Origin: Agelaius tricolor
Taxonomy: Eukaryota > Chordata > Aves > Passeriformes > Icteridae
Assembly: GCA_023055355.1 (NCBI GenBank)
Contig: JALJCS010000039.1
Span: forward strand, 2,343,001 to 2,407,000
Reading direction: 5' to 3'
Length of the DNA: 64,000 bases
Part shown: positions 1 to 11,381 of the stretch, one piece after another
How positions within the stretch are numbered: the stretch's first letter is position 1
Layout: each line of letters starts with the position of its first letter
Notes under the pieces: generated by a model
What the model was told of the DNA's origin: nothing
The model's input: the letters and a program-made list of their open reading frames with translations, nothing else
Database searches by the model: none
Translations under genes and position numbers: made by a program

Positions 1-768
1 CTCTCTGCTGTGCACGCAGAGCTTTTCATGCCCGCTCCCAACAGGCTTTGGAATGCAGAGCACAGCTTGGCTGGCTCTGCCACCAGCACAGCCCAAACAC
101 AGGTGGAGGAAGAAGCTGCAGGGGCTGTTTTGTGGCCATGTCCAAGAGAGACTGGAAGGGTCCCCTCCCTCTGCTCTCCCTTGGTTGGCTTTCTGACTGG
201 CTCTGAGCCCGGGGCTGCCGTTCCTCACTTGTGGGGAGCAGAAGCACAGCTGGGATCCCGGCACTGCCTGACAGCGCTGCGGGCACCGGCACGGCCGCGT
301 GTCCGAGTCTCGGGCACCGTGCTGCTGCTTCATTTGCCCTCAGGCACAGCCAGAGCTCCCTGCTAAGCCCGGATGCTCTCTGCTTCTGCCCTCTTCCTCA
401 TCCTGTGCAGGGATGGAGCACTGCTGTGCTTTCAGGAAGCTATTCTTGAAAACTTCCAGCATTCCAAGTTCCTTTGCCCTCCGTGGATGCTTGCCATGGA
501 ATCCCTCACCGCTGGCTTCAGAGCATATTCAGGTTGCCTCTTCCAAAATCCAGGGACTCCCAGGTGCTCAGCAAGATCTGGAAGTGCACGGTGCTCTGGA
601 ACTTCACCTTCAGCACAGGGACCTTTCCAGCCTGACCTGCCCTCGTTCCTCTGGCTCTGTGCACAAAACAGGGCCTGGAAGAGAACAGCAGCAGGGGCCT
701 GTGTGTCCCAGGGCCCCGGGTTTGCTTCAGCTCCACAGGGATGCAGGCAAAGTGAAGAAGCCAAACTG
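1..768 (-). other. 3' flank of an MROH paralogue, no gene seen
   Basis: No coding exon could be supported here. The stretch lies downstream (on the - strand) of the MROH terminal-exon fragment at 769-1,340. It is repeated in inverted orientation at about 28,640-29,394, and its first 300 bases also resemble 36,180-36,600 on the + strand. It is best read as spacer between tandem MROH genes. Small ORFs on both strands are typical of GC-rich avian DNA and show no family match. Confidence 0.5.
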
Positions 769-774
769 TTTATT
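769..774 (-). terminator. Poly(A) signal AATAAA of MROH 3' fragment
   Basis: The + strand reads TTTATT, which is AATAAA on the gene strand. The same hexamer in the same surroundings ends MROH copy 1 at 13,431-13,436. In the inverted copy near 28,610 it has decayed to AATGAA. Confidence 0.6.
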
Positions 775-1340
775 AATGGAAGGCAAAGCAAAGGGATGAG
801 CTGGGAGGGAAAAAGGGGATGGGCAGGGTCTGAGGGCTGGAGGGAGGGAGCTGTCAACAGGGAGGGAAAGTGGAGGGAGAAAATGGTGATGGACAGGCTG
901 AGGGCAGAGCTAGCAAAAGGGAGGAATAGTGGAGAGAATAAAAGGTGATGGGCAGTGTATGAGGGCTAGAGGGAGGGAGCCGTCTACAGGACAGGCAGGG
1001 AGAGGGCTGAAGCCACAAGAACTGTGCCCACCATCAGCTGTGCCAGGACTTCCAGCAGCGCTGAGCGGTGATGTCGTCTTTAGTGTCTCCTGGTGCTATT
1101 CTTGGGATACTGGTTCACTGGATCCAGAAGATGTCCCTAATTCTTGAGCTCTTTGGGGAAACTGGGCTTGATTTTCCAGGTCAGAGCATGATGGGCTGTC
1201 ACGTTGCCTCCGGGCTTGAAAGACTGAAAGAGAGAAGACCAGAGCCATGGCAACAGCCCAGATCTGCGGGAATCCTACAAGACCTTCTGAACAGGGCCAT
1301 CCAAGCCAGAAGGGAGTAGGAGACATTGGAATCAGCTGGG
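769..1340 (-). pseudogene. MROH-like terminal exon and 3' UTR fragment
   Basis: On the - strand a polypyrimidine tract and CAG acceptor precede an exon at 1,223-1,096 that ends in TAG. It matches the last exon of MROH copy 1 (13,903-13,698), including the segment 'SGSSEPVSQE'. It stops about 20 codons earlier because the CAG codon that follows in copy 1 is TAG here. The bases just upstream resemble the 3' end of intron 14 of copy 1. That intron is then interrupted by the LTR and ERV-A, so exons 1-14 are missing. This is the severed 3' end of another family member. The same piece recurs inverted at 28,031-28,640. Confidence 0.65.
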
Positions 1341-1830
1341 AGGTCTTGCTGGAATAAATGAAAAGGGCAGGAGATTTTTTCTCCTTTTTAGTGCCTTTAT
1401 TAAGGTCAGCTTGGGTGGGGGCTCGATGGGTCGTGCGCACGCCGCCGCCACTGCTCCCAGGAGTGGCAGGGAGGAGGAGGATGCAGCTCTGTCCCCTGGT
1501 GTGCAGGCAGAGCCGGGGCTTCCGCCCTCACCAGAGCACCAGGAGATTCCCATTTTTGATTTAACATTTGATGTCTTCTTTCTAGCTGACATCTCTGGGT
1601 TAGGGTGAGAGGTTCAAAGGTCTTAGCACACCCTGGATTCAGTTGCTTACCCTTAGACGTCACTTAGATTGTTTAATTCAGTGCTGGCCCGTTGTTTGAG
1701 GGGTTTTCTTTGCTGGACTTGGCCAAGTGTTTCTACATTTGCATCCAAGCTCTGACGTCACTCCCTCCTCACAGTCCCGGGTGCCATTTTCCAGGAAGCA
1801 GCAGGGGTGATACCCGACGAAGGGGGATTT
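1341..1830 (-). mobile_element. Solo LTR-like element (minus orientation)
   Basis: On the - strand the segment runs from a region with a perfect CRE (TGACGTCA, 1,753-1,760) and an octamer (ATGCAAAT, 1,744-1,737) to an AATAAA (+ strand TTTATT at 1,396-1,401). This is the order of U3 control sites and an R-region poly(A) signal. It sits between MROH intron 14 sequence and ERV-A and is repeated inverted at about 27,560-28,030. Exact ends and target duplications could not be fixed. It could be a non-LTR promoter fragment instead. Confidence 0.45.
1737..1760. promoter_or_regulatory. Octamer and CRE sites in the LTR-like element
   Basis: A perfect octamer element (ATTTGCAT, 1,737-1,744) lies eight bases from a palindromic cAMP-response element (TGACGTCA, 1,753-1,760). 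A second CRE-like half (GACGTCA) lies near 1,656. Both sites are kept in the inverted copy near 27,620-27,645. They fit an LTR enhancer; activity is inference. Confidence 0.4.
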
Positions 1831-1837
1831 CTAACAA

Positions 1838-1925
1838 TTAAACTATTAACAACAGGTAATTAAAGAATAAAACTATTAACAACAGGTAATTGCAAAATGA
1901 AGCTATTAACAATAAGTAATTAAAG
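1838..1925. repeat. Three tandem copies of a ~30-base AT-rich unit
   Basis: Three head-to-tail units share the core 'CTATTAACAA' followed by 'GTAATT'. They lie just 5' of the ERV-A coding remnant. The same array, slightly altered, is present in the inverted copy at about 27,465-27,550, so it predates the duplication. Confidence 0.75.
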
Positions 1926-2040
1926 CTCTAACTTAGTAGCAATTGGTTTAACTTGTTGACTCTAAACCTTTTAAAAATGGACAACTTTTTACTCCTTACA
2001 CTCAGGACAAAGAAATGGCTGGAGTGGGCAGAAACCTATC

Positions 2041-2523
2041 CCTAAACTCTGGACCACTCAATGTGCCTATTGTAAGAAAGAAAGGCATTGGAAGAGAGAC
2101 TGCCTGCAACTCAAAGCCAAGGTGGTTGAAGAACTGAATCAGTGCGAAGGTTGGCTGGAGGGCATCCCCCCAGAAAACCCTCTGGTCAAAAGAGAACTGG
2201 GGGAAAAGATGAGGAAAATGAAATGTCTGGTGAATGCGGCTGCCACACATTCTGTATTAAAGTTGGAAGAAATTGATCCTGGTAAAGTTGTGAATGTTAT
2301 TGGAGCCACAAGTCAACAGCAGAAGCTATCCTTTCTAAAACCACAATCTTATGAACTGGGAAACACAGTAGGAATACATCAGTTCCTATATATGCCTATG
2401 CCCCCAAAACACCTCATTGGAAGGATTTGTTGGAGACATGAGAATGTTGTAACAGGTTCCAACAGGCTGAAATGTAGTTTAGCCCTGGAGGAGTTCAGAT
2501 CAAAGTCAATGACCAACAAATAA
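2041..2523 (+). pseudogene. ERV-A nucleocapsid-protease remnant
   Basis: One frame stays open from about 2,041 to the stop at 2,523. It starts with a retroviral zinc knuckle of the CX2CX4HX4C type (cysteine at 2,062). About 60 residues on it reaches a protease-like segment in which the DTGA catalytic motif has become 'NAAATHS', so the catalytic aspartate is lost. A later 'GIHQFLY' segment matches the C-terminal half of gammaretroviral proteases. Its reading frame is preserved in the inverted copy (27,260-26,859), where the protease motif is equally broken. Confidence 0.65.
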
Positions 2524-2526
2524 TTG

Positions 2527-3660
2527 TGTTCTAAGTCTAGCTCTCATTACAGCTTTGTCCAAATCAGAAGAGACACAGAAGAAGTTCTTAGTCAGCTTTG
2601 TCTTAAAGTCTGGGTGGATGGGACCCCTGGTAAGGCCAAAGCAGCACAAGCTGTAATCATTAGACTTAAATCTGGAACATGACCAATAAGAATTAAACAA
2701 TATCCACTTAAGGTGGAAAACATAAAAATTGCTAAGCCTACTGTAGACAATTGTCTAAAATTTGCGTTGTTACTGGAATGTGAATCTGAATAGAATACAC
2801 CTATTTCACCCATACAAAAGCCTGATGGTTTGAACTACAGTCTGGTTCAATACCTACAGGCTATTAACAAAATAGCTGGAGATCTCCACCCAGTGGTTGC
2901 AAATCCATATGCTTTGCTAAGCAAACTAAAAGATGAATATGGATGGTTTACCATTTCAGATCTCAAGGATGCTTTCTTTTGTATACCCTTGGACCCTGGC
3001 AGCCAAAACCGGTTTGCCTTTGAATGGGGAAACCCAGAGACTGGAAGGACAAGTCAATTTACCTGGACTGTAGGGCCACAAGGATTCAACAATAGTCCAA
3101 CCATATTTGGAAAACACTTTGCTGAGGACCTTGAAAGTTGGGTAAGCCCGTCCACAAATGGAATTGTGTTACAATAGGTAGATGATCTACTTTTAGCCAC
3201 TGAAACTTAAAAAGACTGGAATGGACAGTAAGCCTATGAAATGACCTGGGACTAAGTGGATACAAGGCATCCAGAAATCAAGCTCAAATAATCAAACTGG
3301 AAGTCATTTACCGAGGATACAAAATATCCCAAGCGCAGCAGGGACTAAGACAGGACAGCAAAGGGACCACCCACGGACCCCCACTCCCTACTAATGCCAA
3401 AGAACTGAGAACCTTTCTAGGAGTGACTGGATGCTGTATTAACTGTGGTAGTGGCTGTGGACTGCTGGTTAAGCCACTGTAGCAGCTCTTAGAAGACAAT
3501 CCCAGAGACCTGAAATGGACACCCCAAAGTAAGAAAGCCTTTCACAAGCTGAAGGAGGACTTGAAAAGAGCACCTGCTCTGGGCTGGACAGATGTCTGGG
3601 AACCCTTCCAGCTTTTCTCTAAGGAGAGGCAAGGGATGGCATTAGGTGCACTAGCTCAAA
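2527..3660 (+). pseudogene. ERV-A reverse transcriptase remnant
   Basis: The best-kept part is 2,830-3,177. It contains 'TISDLKDAFFCIPL' and 'GPQGFNNSP', landmarks of the RT fingers and palm. The first catalytic aspartate is in 'SDLKDAFF'. The second site, normally YVDD, reads stop-VDD because the tyrosine codon is TAG at 3,175-3,177. The thumb/connection follows to about 3,660 with several more stops. The upstream part (2,527-2,830) is frameshifted. The same TAG is present in the inverted copy near 26,205. Confidence 0.7.
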
Positions 3661-5570
3661 CAGCTGGCCCATAGAAGAGAGCAATAGCATCATTTTCCAA
3701 ACAACTGGATGCAGTCAGTAGGGGACAGCCTGACTGTAAGCAGTTGCTGCTCTTGTTTCAGACATCCAAGGAGCCTGGAAATTCACTCTAGGTCAACAAA
3801 TAATTGTGTTTATCTCACATCCAGTAGCAGCAATTCTTGACCAAAAGGGTGGGCATTGGCTTTCACCCTCCAGATTCCTTAAATATCAGGCAATTTTGGT
3901 GGAACAACGCAGCATTACAAAACAAATCTCTTCTCTAGTTCATCCAGCAGCATTCCCAGCTACTCACTAGACAGACAAGGAGCCTTTGTAGCATGACTGG
4001 ATCAAAACCATTCAGTCCACTTTATTCCAGCTGCCCAGATCTTAAAGAAACCCCAATTCCAAGAGCAGAATCTCAGTACACAGATGGGAGTGGCTTTGTA
4101 AGAGCAGATCAGTGAAAATCAGGATATACAATTAGGACGGAGCAATAGGGGATAGAAGCACTGCACAAGTCAGCTCAGAAGACAGAGATAATCACTTTAA
4201 CCCGTACCCTCTGACCAGCCTGAGGAAAAAGGATCAATAGATGAACAGATTCCAAGAATGCCTTTAGAGTAATAGACGCCCATGAAGCAGTTTAGAAAGA
4301 TAAAGGACTTTTGACAGCTCAAGGAAAGCAGTTGAAGCATTCAGAAGAAATCTTAAAATTGCTGCAGGCAGTACTACTGCCTCAAGAGGTTGCAATTCTG
4401 CACTGAAAAGGACATCAGAAAGGGGAAACCGACCCCAAAAGAGGTTACAGGTTGCAAAAAGAGCAGCAGAACAAAGCCATGCTGAGATTCAGGCACCAAT
4501 GCCCAAAGGTAAGGAACAATATGACAGTGATGTATGTCGTATAATCAGAAAGATCTAGAATTAGCAAAGAATTTGAAAGCAGAATGAAAACATTATGTTT
4601 TTTCAACTCCTCAGGTATAGACAGTTATGCCAGAAAGAGCATCATGGAAATTAATTAAAGATGAACATAATTGTGTACACTGGGAAGGGGATGCCTTACA
4701 TAATTATTTGATAAGGACAAAAGTAAGATGCAACCTGTACTCTAGTGTAAAGCAGGTAACCCAAGGGTGTGAAATAACTTCTTAGAGCCAATCCACAAAC
4801 CAGGACTAGAGTTGAGCTTGGCACAGTAGACAAGGGACAATATCCTGGACAGCACTGGCAAGTTGACTTTTCTGAATTGCCAAGAAAAGGGGGGTAGAAA
4901 TACCTTCTGCGTTTAACTGATACCTTCTCAGCATGACCTGAGGCATTCCCAACCCAAACAAATAAAGCCAAAGTTTTCAACATTTTGGTAAACAATATAA
5001 TGCCCTGGTTCAGAGTGCCTTTAGACATCTCCTCTGACTGAGGACCACGTTTCCTAGCAAGTATTGCACAGCAACTTTGCAATAATCTCCAAATCAACAG
5101 GCACCTACACACACTGGATTGGCCCCAGGCCAGTGGCCAGGTGGAAAAGATGAATTATCCGGTAAAACAACAGATAGTCAAAACTGTACCAGAGGCCAAC
5201 ATACCTTGGCCCCAGGCCCTACCTTTGGCTTTATAACGGATTTGATAAGACCAAGAACAAAAGAAAATCTGAATCCCTTTGAAATACTGTACAGAAGACC
5301 ATATAAGCAAAACTAGCAAGGGGAAGATACTGTACAAGTTGGAGAGGGGTATCTCCAGAACCATGTTGTCCAACTAACACAACAGCTGCAGAAAATAAAC
5401 CAACACATTTTGAGCACATGAGCAAGAGGATGCTCCCCTCCACAAATCCAGCCTGGGGACCAGGTAGACCAGGTAGAAAGCCTCTTATCCCAAAATGGAA
5501 AGGAGTGTATTTAGTAGTTTTAATCACTTACACAGCCTTTAAAGCTTAAAGCGTTCATCTCTTGGATACA
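3661..5570 (+). pseudogene. ERV-A RNase H-integrase remnant, heavily broken
   Basis: Three frames must be combined to follow it. The integrase core is visible around 4,850-5,150: 'WQVDFSEL' (first catalytic Asp), then an 'SD.GPRF' block (second Asp, with a stop just after it), then 'GQVEKMN' (catalytic Glu). A C-terminal SH3-like tail with 'WKGVYLVVL' ends near 5,550. Many stops make it inactive. Confidence 0.55.
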
Positions 5571-5599
5571 TTATTCCAGAATTAAAATGCTTCTGCAAA

Positions 5600-7247
5600 A
5601 GGCAAGTGGAGTCCAAAAGTGGACCTCAGAAAGAACAGGAGAAACCAAGATGCATTTCACACCATCATCGTCTTCCCGATACTTCTAATCAGAATCCAAG
5701 CCACAGCAGACGGCTGTCACTACCATAATGATCTCCTTGGCCTGCAAGATCCTGGTAGATGGAACATTCAAAAATATTCAGGACCTAACTGGCTAAAAGA
5801 GATTAAAAAGGTAAAAGCACTTTATGCCCTTTTAAGGATTAATGACTGAGCAGTTAAAGATTGAGGAAAACCTGACTCCATGCCTGCCTTTCTTGTCCCA
5901 CCGGAAAGCAGGATCTCTGTGGCTTGTAAATTTGAAACTCACAAACCTCGTTCAGAGAAGATTGCTCGAGTGATCATGCGCATCTGCGACCTTTCTAACA
6001 AGCAGTGTGTGAATTCATTTTCATGTGAATCCCATCAGGATTTTTGCACTATGGAAATTAAAATGGGAGACTATAACCTAGCACAAGATAGTTGCCTTCT
6101 TCTGCGGCGCACAGGTGGGGTGGGAGGACCATCATCACACAGAGATCCAGGAATTGAGCCCGCCAGGAATCCGACCCAACAAATATTGTTTCCAACAGGC
6201 AGCTCTTGTGCGACTAGAGTTCGAAATTGTCCTGCTTGTACGCTTAGTACATGGAACAGGTCTCATACAGGATCTGCTTTTGAGAATTGAATTTCACTCT
6301 TGGGATATTTATGACCATCAGAAATAGTAACCAATCAAGCTGGAGGGGTAGCCAGGAGCACAATCGTCCTGTTAGGGTATATCATGCCCAATTTCATGAC
6401 CACGTGATGGCAACTCAGATATGCATGGAATCCAATAGCACAGCTGCATCCTCTTATGGGCTGAGGTACTCAGAATACTCAACTATTTGTAGTGGGAACT
6501 TCGTAAAGCATCCTTTGTAATACTCCCAGGGGCCAGTGCAAGGTTTCTGAAGGTTTCTGAAATGCTTGCCTACAGGCAGGCAATGTATCTGAAGAAACCA
6601 GTTACCATGCCTTGGGTACTCGACAAGGAGCGAAATGGAATGGATCACACAACAGACATTTAAAATTAAAATCAAAACAAACAACTTTACATCAGCAAAC
6701 AACTCCGAAGAACGGGACCCATAAGTGAAATAATATAGTCTTTCACTCTGGGGTAAGACAAACAAATGAACAATTGTTGCCTCTAAATCCACAGTACTCT
6801 CTGAAAAAGCTGGAGGTAAAGATACAAGCTAATGTTTCCAAAATTAAACAGCAATACTGCCCACTCATACAGCAAAGCCTAAAAGAATGGGAGCTGTGCA
6901 TGCATTCCCAGACACCAAATGATAGGTGTAGAAAAGACTTAAGGGAATGGCTTGGGTCTGAACTGGGAGTATTAAATTCTATTGATCAAGAAGTCTTGCT
7001 CAAGAAAGTAAGCACTGTGAGCTCTTATATTGGACAGATACAAACTCCTCTCAGATCAACCCTGCTATCACTTGCCCATACCCAAAGCCTGGCAGCTAAC
7101 CTATTAAGCACCCTGGCCAACAATACACAGCAGGATTTTCAAGCAGTTGGTGACTTTATGGGAAAACTACAGGGTGACATTTCTTTAGCATTTCAATGTA
7201 CACAAGCTCAGCTGTGTGTGGCTATGGTCTGTAATCTCAGGAAAACT
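5600..7247 (+). pseudogene. ERV-A envelope remnant
   Basis: Pieces of an envelope-like reading frame occur at 5,619-5,849, 5,880-6,290 and 6,774-7,247, separated by frameshifts. The first pieces are cysteine-rich. The last encodes a long hydrophilic segment of helical character. The frame runs into the MROH fragment after 7,247, so the natural C-terminus is missing. The assignment rests on position after integrase and on the cysteine pattern; the family of this envelope is not clear. The same region is present inverted at 62,144-64,000, also broken. Confidence 0.5.
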
Positions 7248-7523
7248 GCCCGGAGCTCCCCATGAGCCTGATGGCCGCCTCTCGCAGGGGCTCCTGTGGG
7301 CTGTCCTGGCACAGCAGGGCCCGGCGCAGGTGCTCGGCTGCTCTGCTCCTGTCCTCTGCCAGCTGGAGAGAGCCAGGAGGGCGCACTTGGTGCAGGCTCA
7401 GCCCCTGGGCTGGGCTCTCCCTGTGGCCAGCACTGGCCTCCCCTGGCCACACAGCCCTGTGAGGCAGCCAGCAGCCACTGGGGCTGGGCTCTGGAGGGGG
7501 CAGAGGGCTGGGTGCTGCCCAAG
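7248..7523 (-). pseudogene. MROH exon 13 fragment between two retroelements
   Basis: On the - strand, 7,362-7,260 matches exon 13 of the MROH genes, including the 'SPQEPLREAA' segment. A CAG acceptor precedes it, and intron-12-like sequence extends to about 7,523. The donor that should follow is GG instead of GT, so it could not splice. The fragment abuts the ERV-A envelope on one side and ERVL on the other. No other exon is present. Confidence 0.75.
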
Positions 7524-8242
7524 AAAAAATATAGGAAAACTTCTGACCCCTGAGACAAATGGCAGTCTTGGAGATACTTTTTGCAAGGGATGGACAAAAT
7601 AATGACCCTGACAAGGTCAGATGCACAGTGCAAATGTGGTGGAGCCGTGCACAGCAGGGGCCATCTGAATACTCCAGCTTCATGGGAACAATGCATTTTG
7701 TGGATAACCAAGAGACAGTGAGTTCTGGAGCAAGCAAACTCAGGAATGATGAGACCATCGTCCATGGCCTGACACACACTCATGTCTCTGCTGTGGTCGA
7801 GTCTCAAGGATGAACAGGAAAAATTCAGAGAGAAGATGAGGAAGGAGATGAGCAGGGACAGTTCCCATGTGGCACCAGTGCAAACCGGAGGCCCCAGTGT
7901 CAGAGCCCAACATCCCCCAGCTAGGGAGAGGGAGTACACCCCACGAGTGGGCCTGTGCTTCTTCCTGTATGAACATGGGCAAGACATGAGAGGGTGGAAT
8001 GGAAAACTCATCTCTGTCCTAGCAGCCTGAGTATGTGAGCTAAAGGAGGAAACTACTAAGAGAGGAATTTACACCCAAATGAATGCAGCCCCAGCTCCCC
8101 GTGACCGAGCTGCCAGGTATAGCAGAAGGGAGCATGATATGTCAGATCCCCTTGAAGGAATATCTAGAATATACGCCCAGGGAGGGAACGGTAGCCAGGA
8201 CTAGAGAGGCCCTGCCTCTAGCCAGGTAGAGGCCAGGGAAAA
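7524..8242 (+). pseudogene. ERVL gag remnant
   Basis: Broken frames at 7,559-7,813 and 7,782-8,030 contain a charged segment followed by 'SSHVAPVQT' and 'PPAREREYTPR'. This proline/arginine-rich linker is familiar from avian ERVL gag. No zinc knuckle was seen. Frame changes near 7,800 and 8,030 and the missing 5' end make it non-functional. Confidence 0.5.
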
Positions 8243-8515
8243 TTGTGTCTTTTGGGCTGTGTGGATCCCTGGCACATCAGAGCCATGGATATACAAGGCT
8301 TTTGTCCATTCTGGTGCACAGTGTACTCTAATCCCTTCAGGACATGTGGGTGCAGAACCCATTTCCACTGCCAGGGTGATGGGGGGATTGCAGCAGGTGA
8401 TCCTGTTGGAAGCCAAGGTGAGCCTGACTGGGAAGGAGTGGCAGAAATTCCTATTGTGACTGGCCCAGAGGCCCCGTGTATTCTGGGCATAGACTTCCTC
8501 TGGAAGGGCTTTTAG
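8243..8515 (+). pseudogene. ERVL protease remnant
   Basis: A retropepsin-like segment is split over two frames. The active-site triad, normally DSG, reads 'HSGAQCTLIP', so the catalytic aspartate is replaced by histidine. 'CILGIDFL' near 8,480-8,500 matches the conserved C-terminal half of retropepsins. It leads into the RT region. Confidence 0.6.
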
Positions 8516-8569
8516 AAAGACCTAAAGGGACTCAGGTGGGATTTTGGAATAGCTGCTGTAGAGACAGAG

Positions 8570-10046
8570 AACGTGAAGCAGTTGAACACCTTGCCTGGAC
8601 TATCAGAAAACCCATCTGCAGTTGGACTCCTGAAGGTGGCAGAGCAGCGAGTGCCGATTGCCACCTCGACGGTGCAACACCGGCAGTATCGAACAAATCG
8701 GGATGCCGGATCCCCACGCACAAAATTATCTGTGAGCTCGAGAGCCAAGGGCTGGTCAACAAAACCCACTCACCCTTCAACAGCCCCATCTGCCCTGTGC
8801 GCAATTCTGACAGAGAATGGAGATTGACTGTGGACTATCGTGCCTTGAATTAAGCAACTCCACCGCTGAGTGTGGCTGGGCCGGACATGCTGGAACTCCA
8901 GTACGAGCTGGAGTCCAAGGCAGCAAAGTGGTACACCACTGTTGGCATTGCTAACGCGTTTCTCTCCATTCCTCTGGCAGCAGAATGCAGGCCTCAGTTT
9001 GCTTTCAGCTGGAGGGGCGTGCAGTACACCTGGAACCGACTGCCCCAAGGGTGGAAGCACAGCCCCACCATCTGCCATGGACCCATCCAGGCTGCACTGG
9101 AAAAGGGTGAGGCTCCAGAACACCTGCAGTACATGAATGACATCATAGTGTGAGGGAACACAGCAATGGAAGTATTTGAGAAAGGAGAGAAGATCATCCT
9201 GTTCTGCTAGAATCTGATTTCGCCATCAAGAAGAACAAAGTCAAGGGACCTGCCCGAGAGATCCAGTGTCTGGAAGTAAAGTGGCAAGATGGACAGCATC
9301 AGATTCCCACTGAGGTCATCAACACAATCACCGTGATGTCTCCACCAACCAGCAAGAAGGAAACACAAGGTTTCCTAGGTGCCACAGTTTTTGGACAATC
9401 CACATTCCCAAGTACAGCCAGATTGTGACCCCTTTCTACCTGGTCATCGGCAGAAAAGGACGATGTCCAGTGGTGCCCTGAGCAGCAACAAGCCTTTGCC
9501 CAGATCAAGCAGGAGATCGCTCATGCAGTGGCCCTTGGCCCAGTCAGGACAGGAGCAGAGGTGAAGAACGTGCTCTACTCTGCAGCTGGGTACAATGGCT
9601 TGTCCTGGAGCCTTTGGCAGAAGGTGCCTGGGGAGACTCGGGGCCAACCACTGGGATTCTGGAGCCGAAGTTACAGAGGGTCCAAAGCCCACTCCACTCC
9701 CACAGAGAAGGAAATCTTGGCTGCCTATGAAGGAGTCCAGGCTGCCTCAGAGGTAATAGGCACTGAAGCACAGCTCCTCCTGGCAGCCCGACTACCGGTG
9801 CTGGGGTGGATGTTCAAAGCAAAGGTTCCCTCTATGCACCATGCCACCAGTGCTACATGGAGCAAATGGATTGCTGTTATCACACAGCGCGCCCGTACTG
9901 GAAACCTGAATGGCCCTGGGATTCTGGAAATAATTACAAACTGGCCGGAAGGTGAAAACTTTGGTCTCGCTGATGAAGGGGAACAAGAAGTGACACGGGC
10001 TGAAGAAGCTCCACCATACAACCAACTGCCAGCAGAAGATACATGA
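8570..10046 (+). pseudogene. ERVL reverse transcriptase remnant
   Basis: 'WRLTVDYRALN' and then a stop at 8,850 mark the N-terminal RT region. The palm at 8,872-9,153 has 'GIANAFLSIPL' and 'LPQGWKHSP'. The catalytic YMDD box is mutated to 'YMND', and a stop follows shortly at 9,153. After a frameshifted stretch the connection domain is open at 9,528-10,046. The substitutions at both aspartate-bearing motifs mean no polymerase activity would be expected. Confidence 0.75.
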
Positions 10047-11072
10047 TACGCTCTTTTTACTGATGGTTCTTGCCACATTGTGGGAATGAAACGAAAGTGG
10101 AAAGCAGCCGTATGGAGCCCCACAGGACAGGTCGCAGAGGCCACTGAAGGAGAAGGTGGATCAAGCCAACTTGCTGAACTCAAAGCTGTTCAACTGGCCC
10201 TGGACATTGCTGAGAGAGAGAAGCTGCCAAAGCTCTACCTTTACACTGATTCATGGATGGTAGCCATCCATGATGTTCTGTGGGGATGGCTGGAGAGGTG
10301 GAAAGAGGCTAACTGGCAGCATAGAGGAAAACCAATCTGGGCTGCTGATGAGTGGAAAGACATTGCTACCAGGGTAGAGAAGCTACCTGTGAAAGTCTGC
10401 CATGTTGATGCCCATGTCCCCAAGAGTCGGGCTAATAAAGAACACCAAAACAATGAGCAAGTAGACCAGACTGCAAAGAGAGAGGTGTCAAAGATAGACT
10501 TAGATTGGCAACATGAAGGAGAGTTGTTCCTAGCTGGATGGGCCCATGATGCCTCAGGCCATCGAAGCAGAGATGCTACCCCTAAGTGGGCACGAGCCCC
10601 AGGGGTGGATTTAACCATGGACAGTATTTCTCAGGTTATCCATGACTGTGAGACGTGTGCTGCCATCAAGCAGGCCCAGCAGGTGAAGCCCCTGTGGTAT
10701 GGTGGGCTGTGGTCCAAGTACAAGTATGGGGAGGCCTGGCAGATTGACTCCATCCCACTGGCCCAGACATGCCAGGGCAAGCGCTATGTGCTCACAATGG
10801 TGGAAGCCACCACTGGATGGTTGGAAACCCACCCTGTGCCTCATGCTACGGCCTGGAACACCATGCTGGGCCTTGAAAAGCAAATCCTGTGGAGACATGG
10901 TACCCCTGAGAAAATTGAGTCAGACAATGGGACTCATTTCAAGAACAGCCTTATCAACACCTGGGCCAGGGAACATGGCATTGAGTGGGTGTACCACATC
11001 CCCTACCATGCACCAGCTGCAGGAAGAGTGGAGAGGTACAACGGACTGTTAAAAACCACATTGAAAGCATGA
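10047..11072 (+). pseudogene. ERVL RNase H-integrase, long open frame
   Basis: An open frame of 330 codons (10,080-11,072) encodes RNase H then integrase. RNase H motifs are 'TDGS' just upstream, an internal glutamate ('LAELKAV') and 'YTDSWM'. The integrase has an HHCC-type zinc-binding region ('CETCAA' as the CX2C part). All three catalytic acidic residues are visible: Asp in 'QIDSIPL', Asp in 'SDNGTHF' and Glu in 'GRVERYNG'. The frame stops at 11,070-11,072, before the integrase tail. Without its RT or protease it is only a relic. Confidence 0.8.
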
Positions 11073-11381
11073 GGTGGTGGATCTTTCAAAAACTGGGAGC
11101 AGCATCTGGCAAAAGCCACCTGGTTAGTTAACACCTGAGGCTCCACTAACCGAGTGGGCCCTGCCCAGTCTGAGCCTTTGCATAGAGTAGATGGAGACAA
11201 AGTCCCAGTGGTGCATGTCAGAGGTTTGTTAGGGAAGACAGTTTGGATTAATTCTGCCTCGAATACAGACAAACCCATTTGTGGGGTTGTTTTTGCTCAA
11301 GGACCAGGTTGCACATGCTGGATAATGCAAAAAGATGGAAGAACGCGATGTGTACCTCAGGGAGATCTGATTGTTGGGTGA
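11073..11381 (+). pseudogene. ERVL integrase C-terminal tail
   Basis: Stops separate this from the main integrase frame. 11,154-11,381 is open and carries the hydrophobic, SH3-like C-terminal portion that normally follows the catalytic core. It ends with TGA shortly before the polypurine tract. Confidence 0.6.

Larger units (their letters stand above)
1990..7247 (+). mobile_element. ERV-A: decayed gammaretrovirus-like provirus
   Basis: Coding remnants follow the order nucleocapsid, protease, reverse transcriptase, RNase H/integrase, envelope. The fusion of nucleocapsid and protease in one frame and the RT and integrase motifs fit class I (gammaretrovirus-like) elements. Matrix and capsid are missing: the element begins with a tandem repeat and goes straight into the zinc knuckle. 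All genes have stops and frameshifts. The 3' end is cut at 7,247, where an MROH fragment begins. Two partial inverted copies occur, at 25,116-27,4xx (5' part) and 62,144-64,000 (3' part). Confidence 0.75.
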
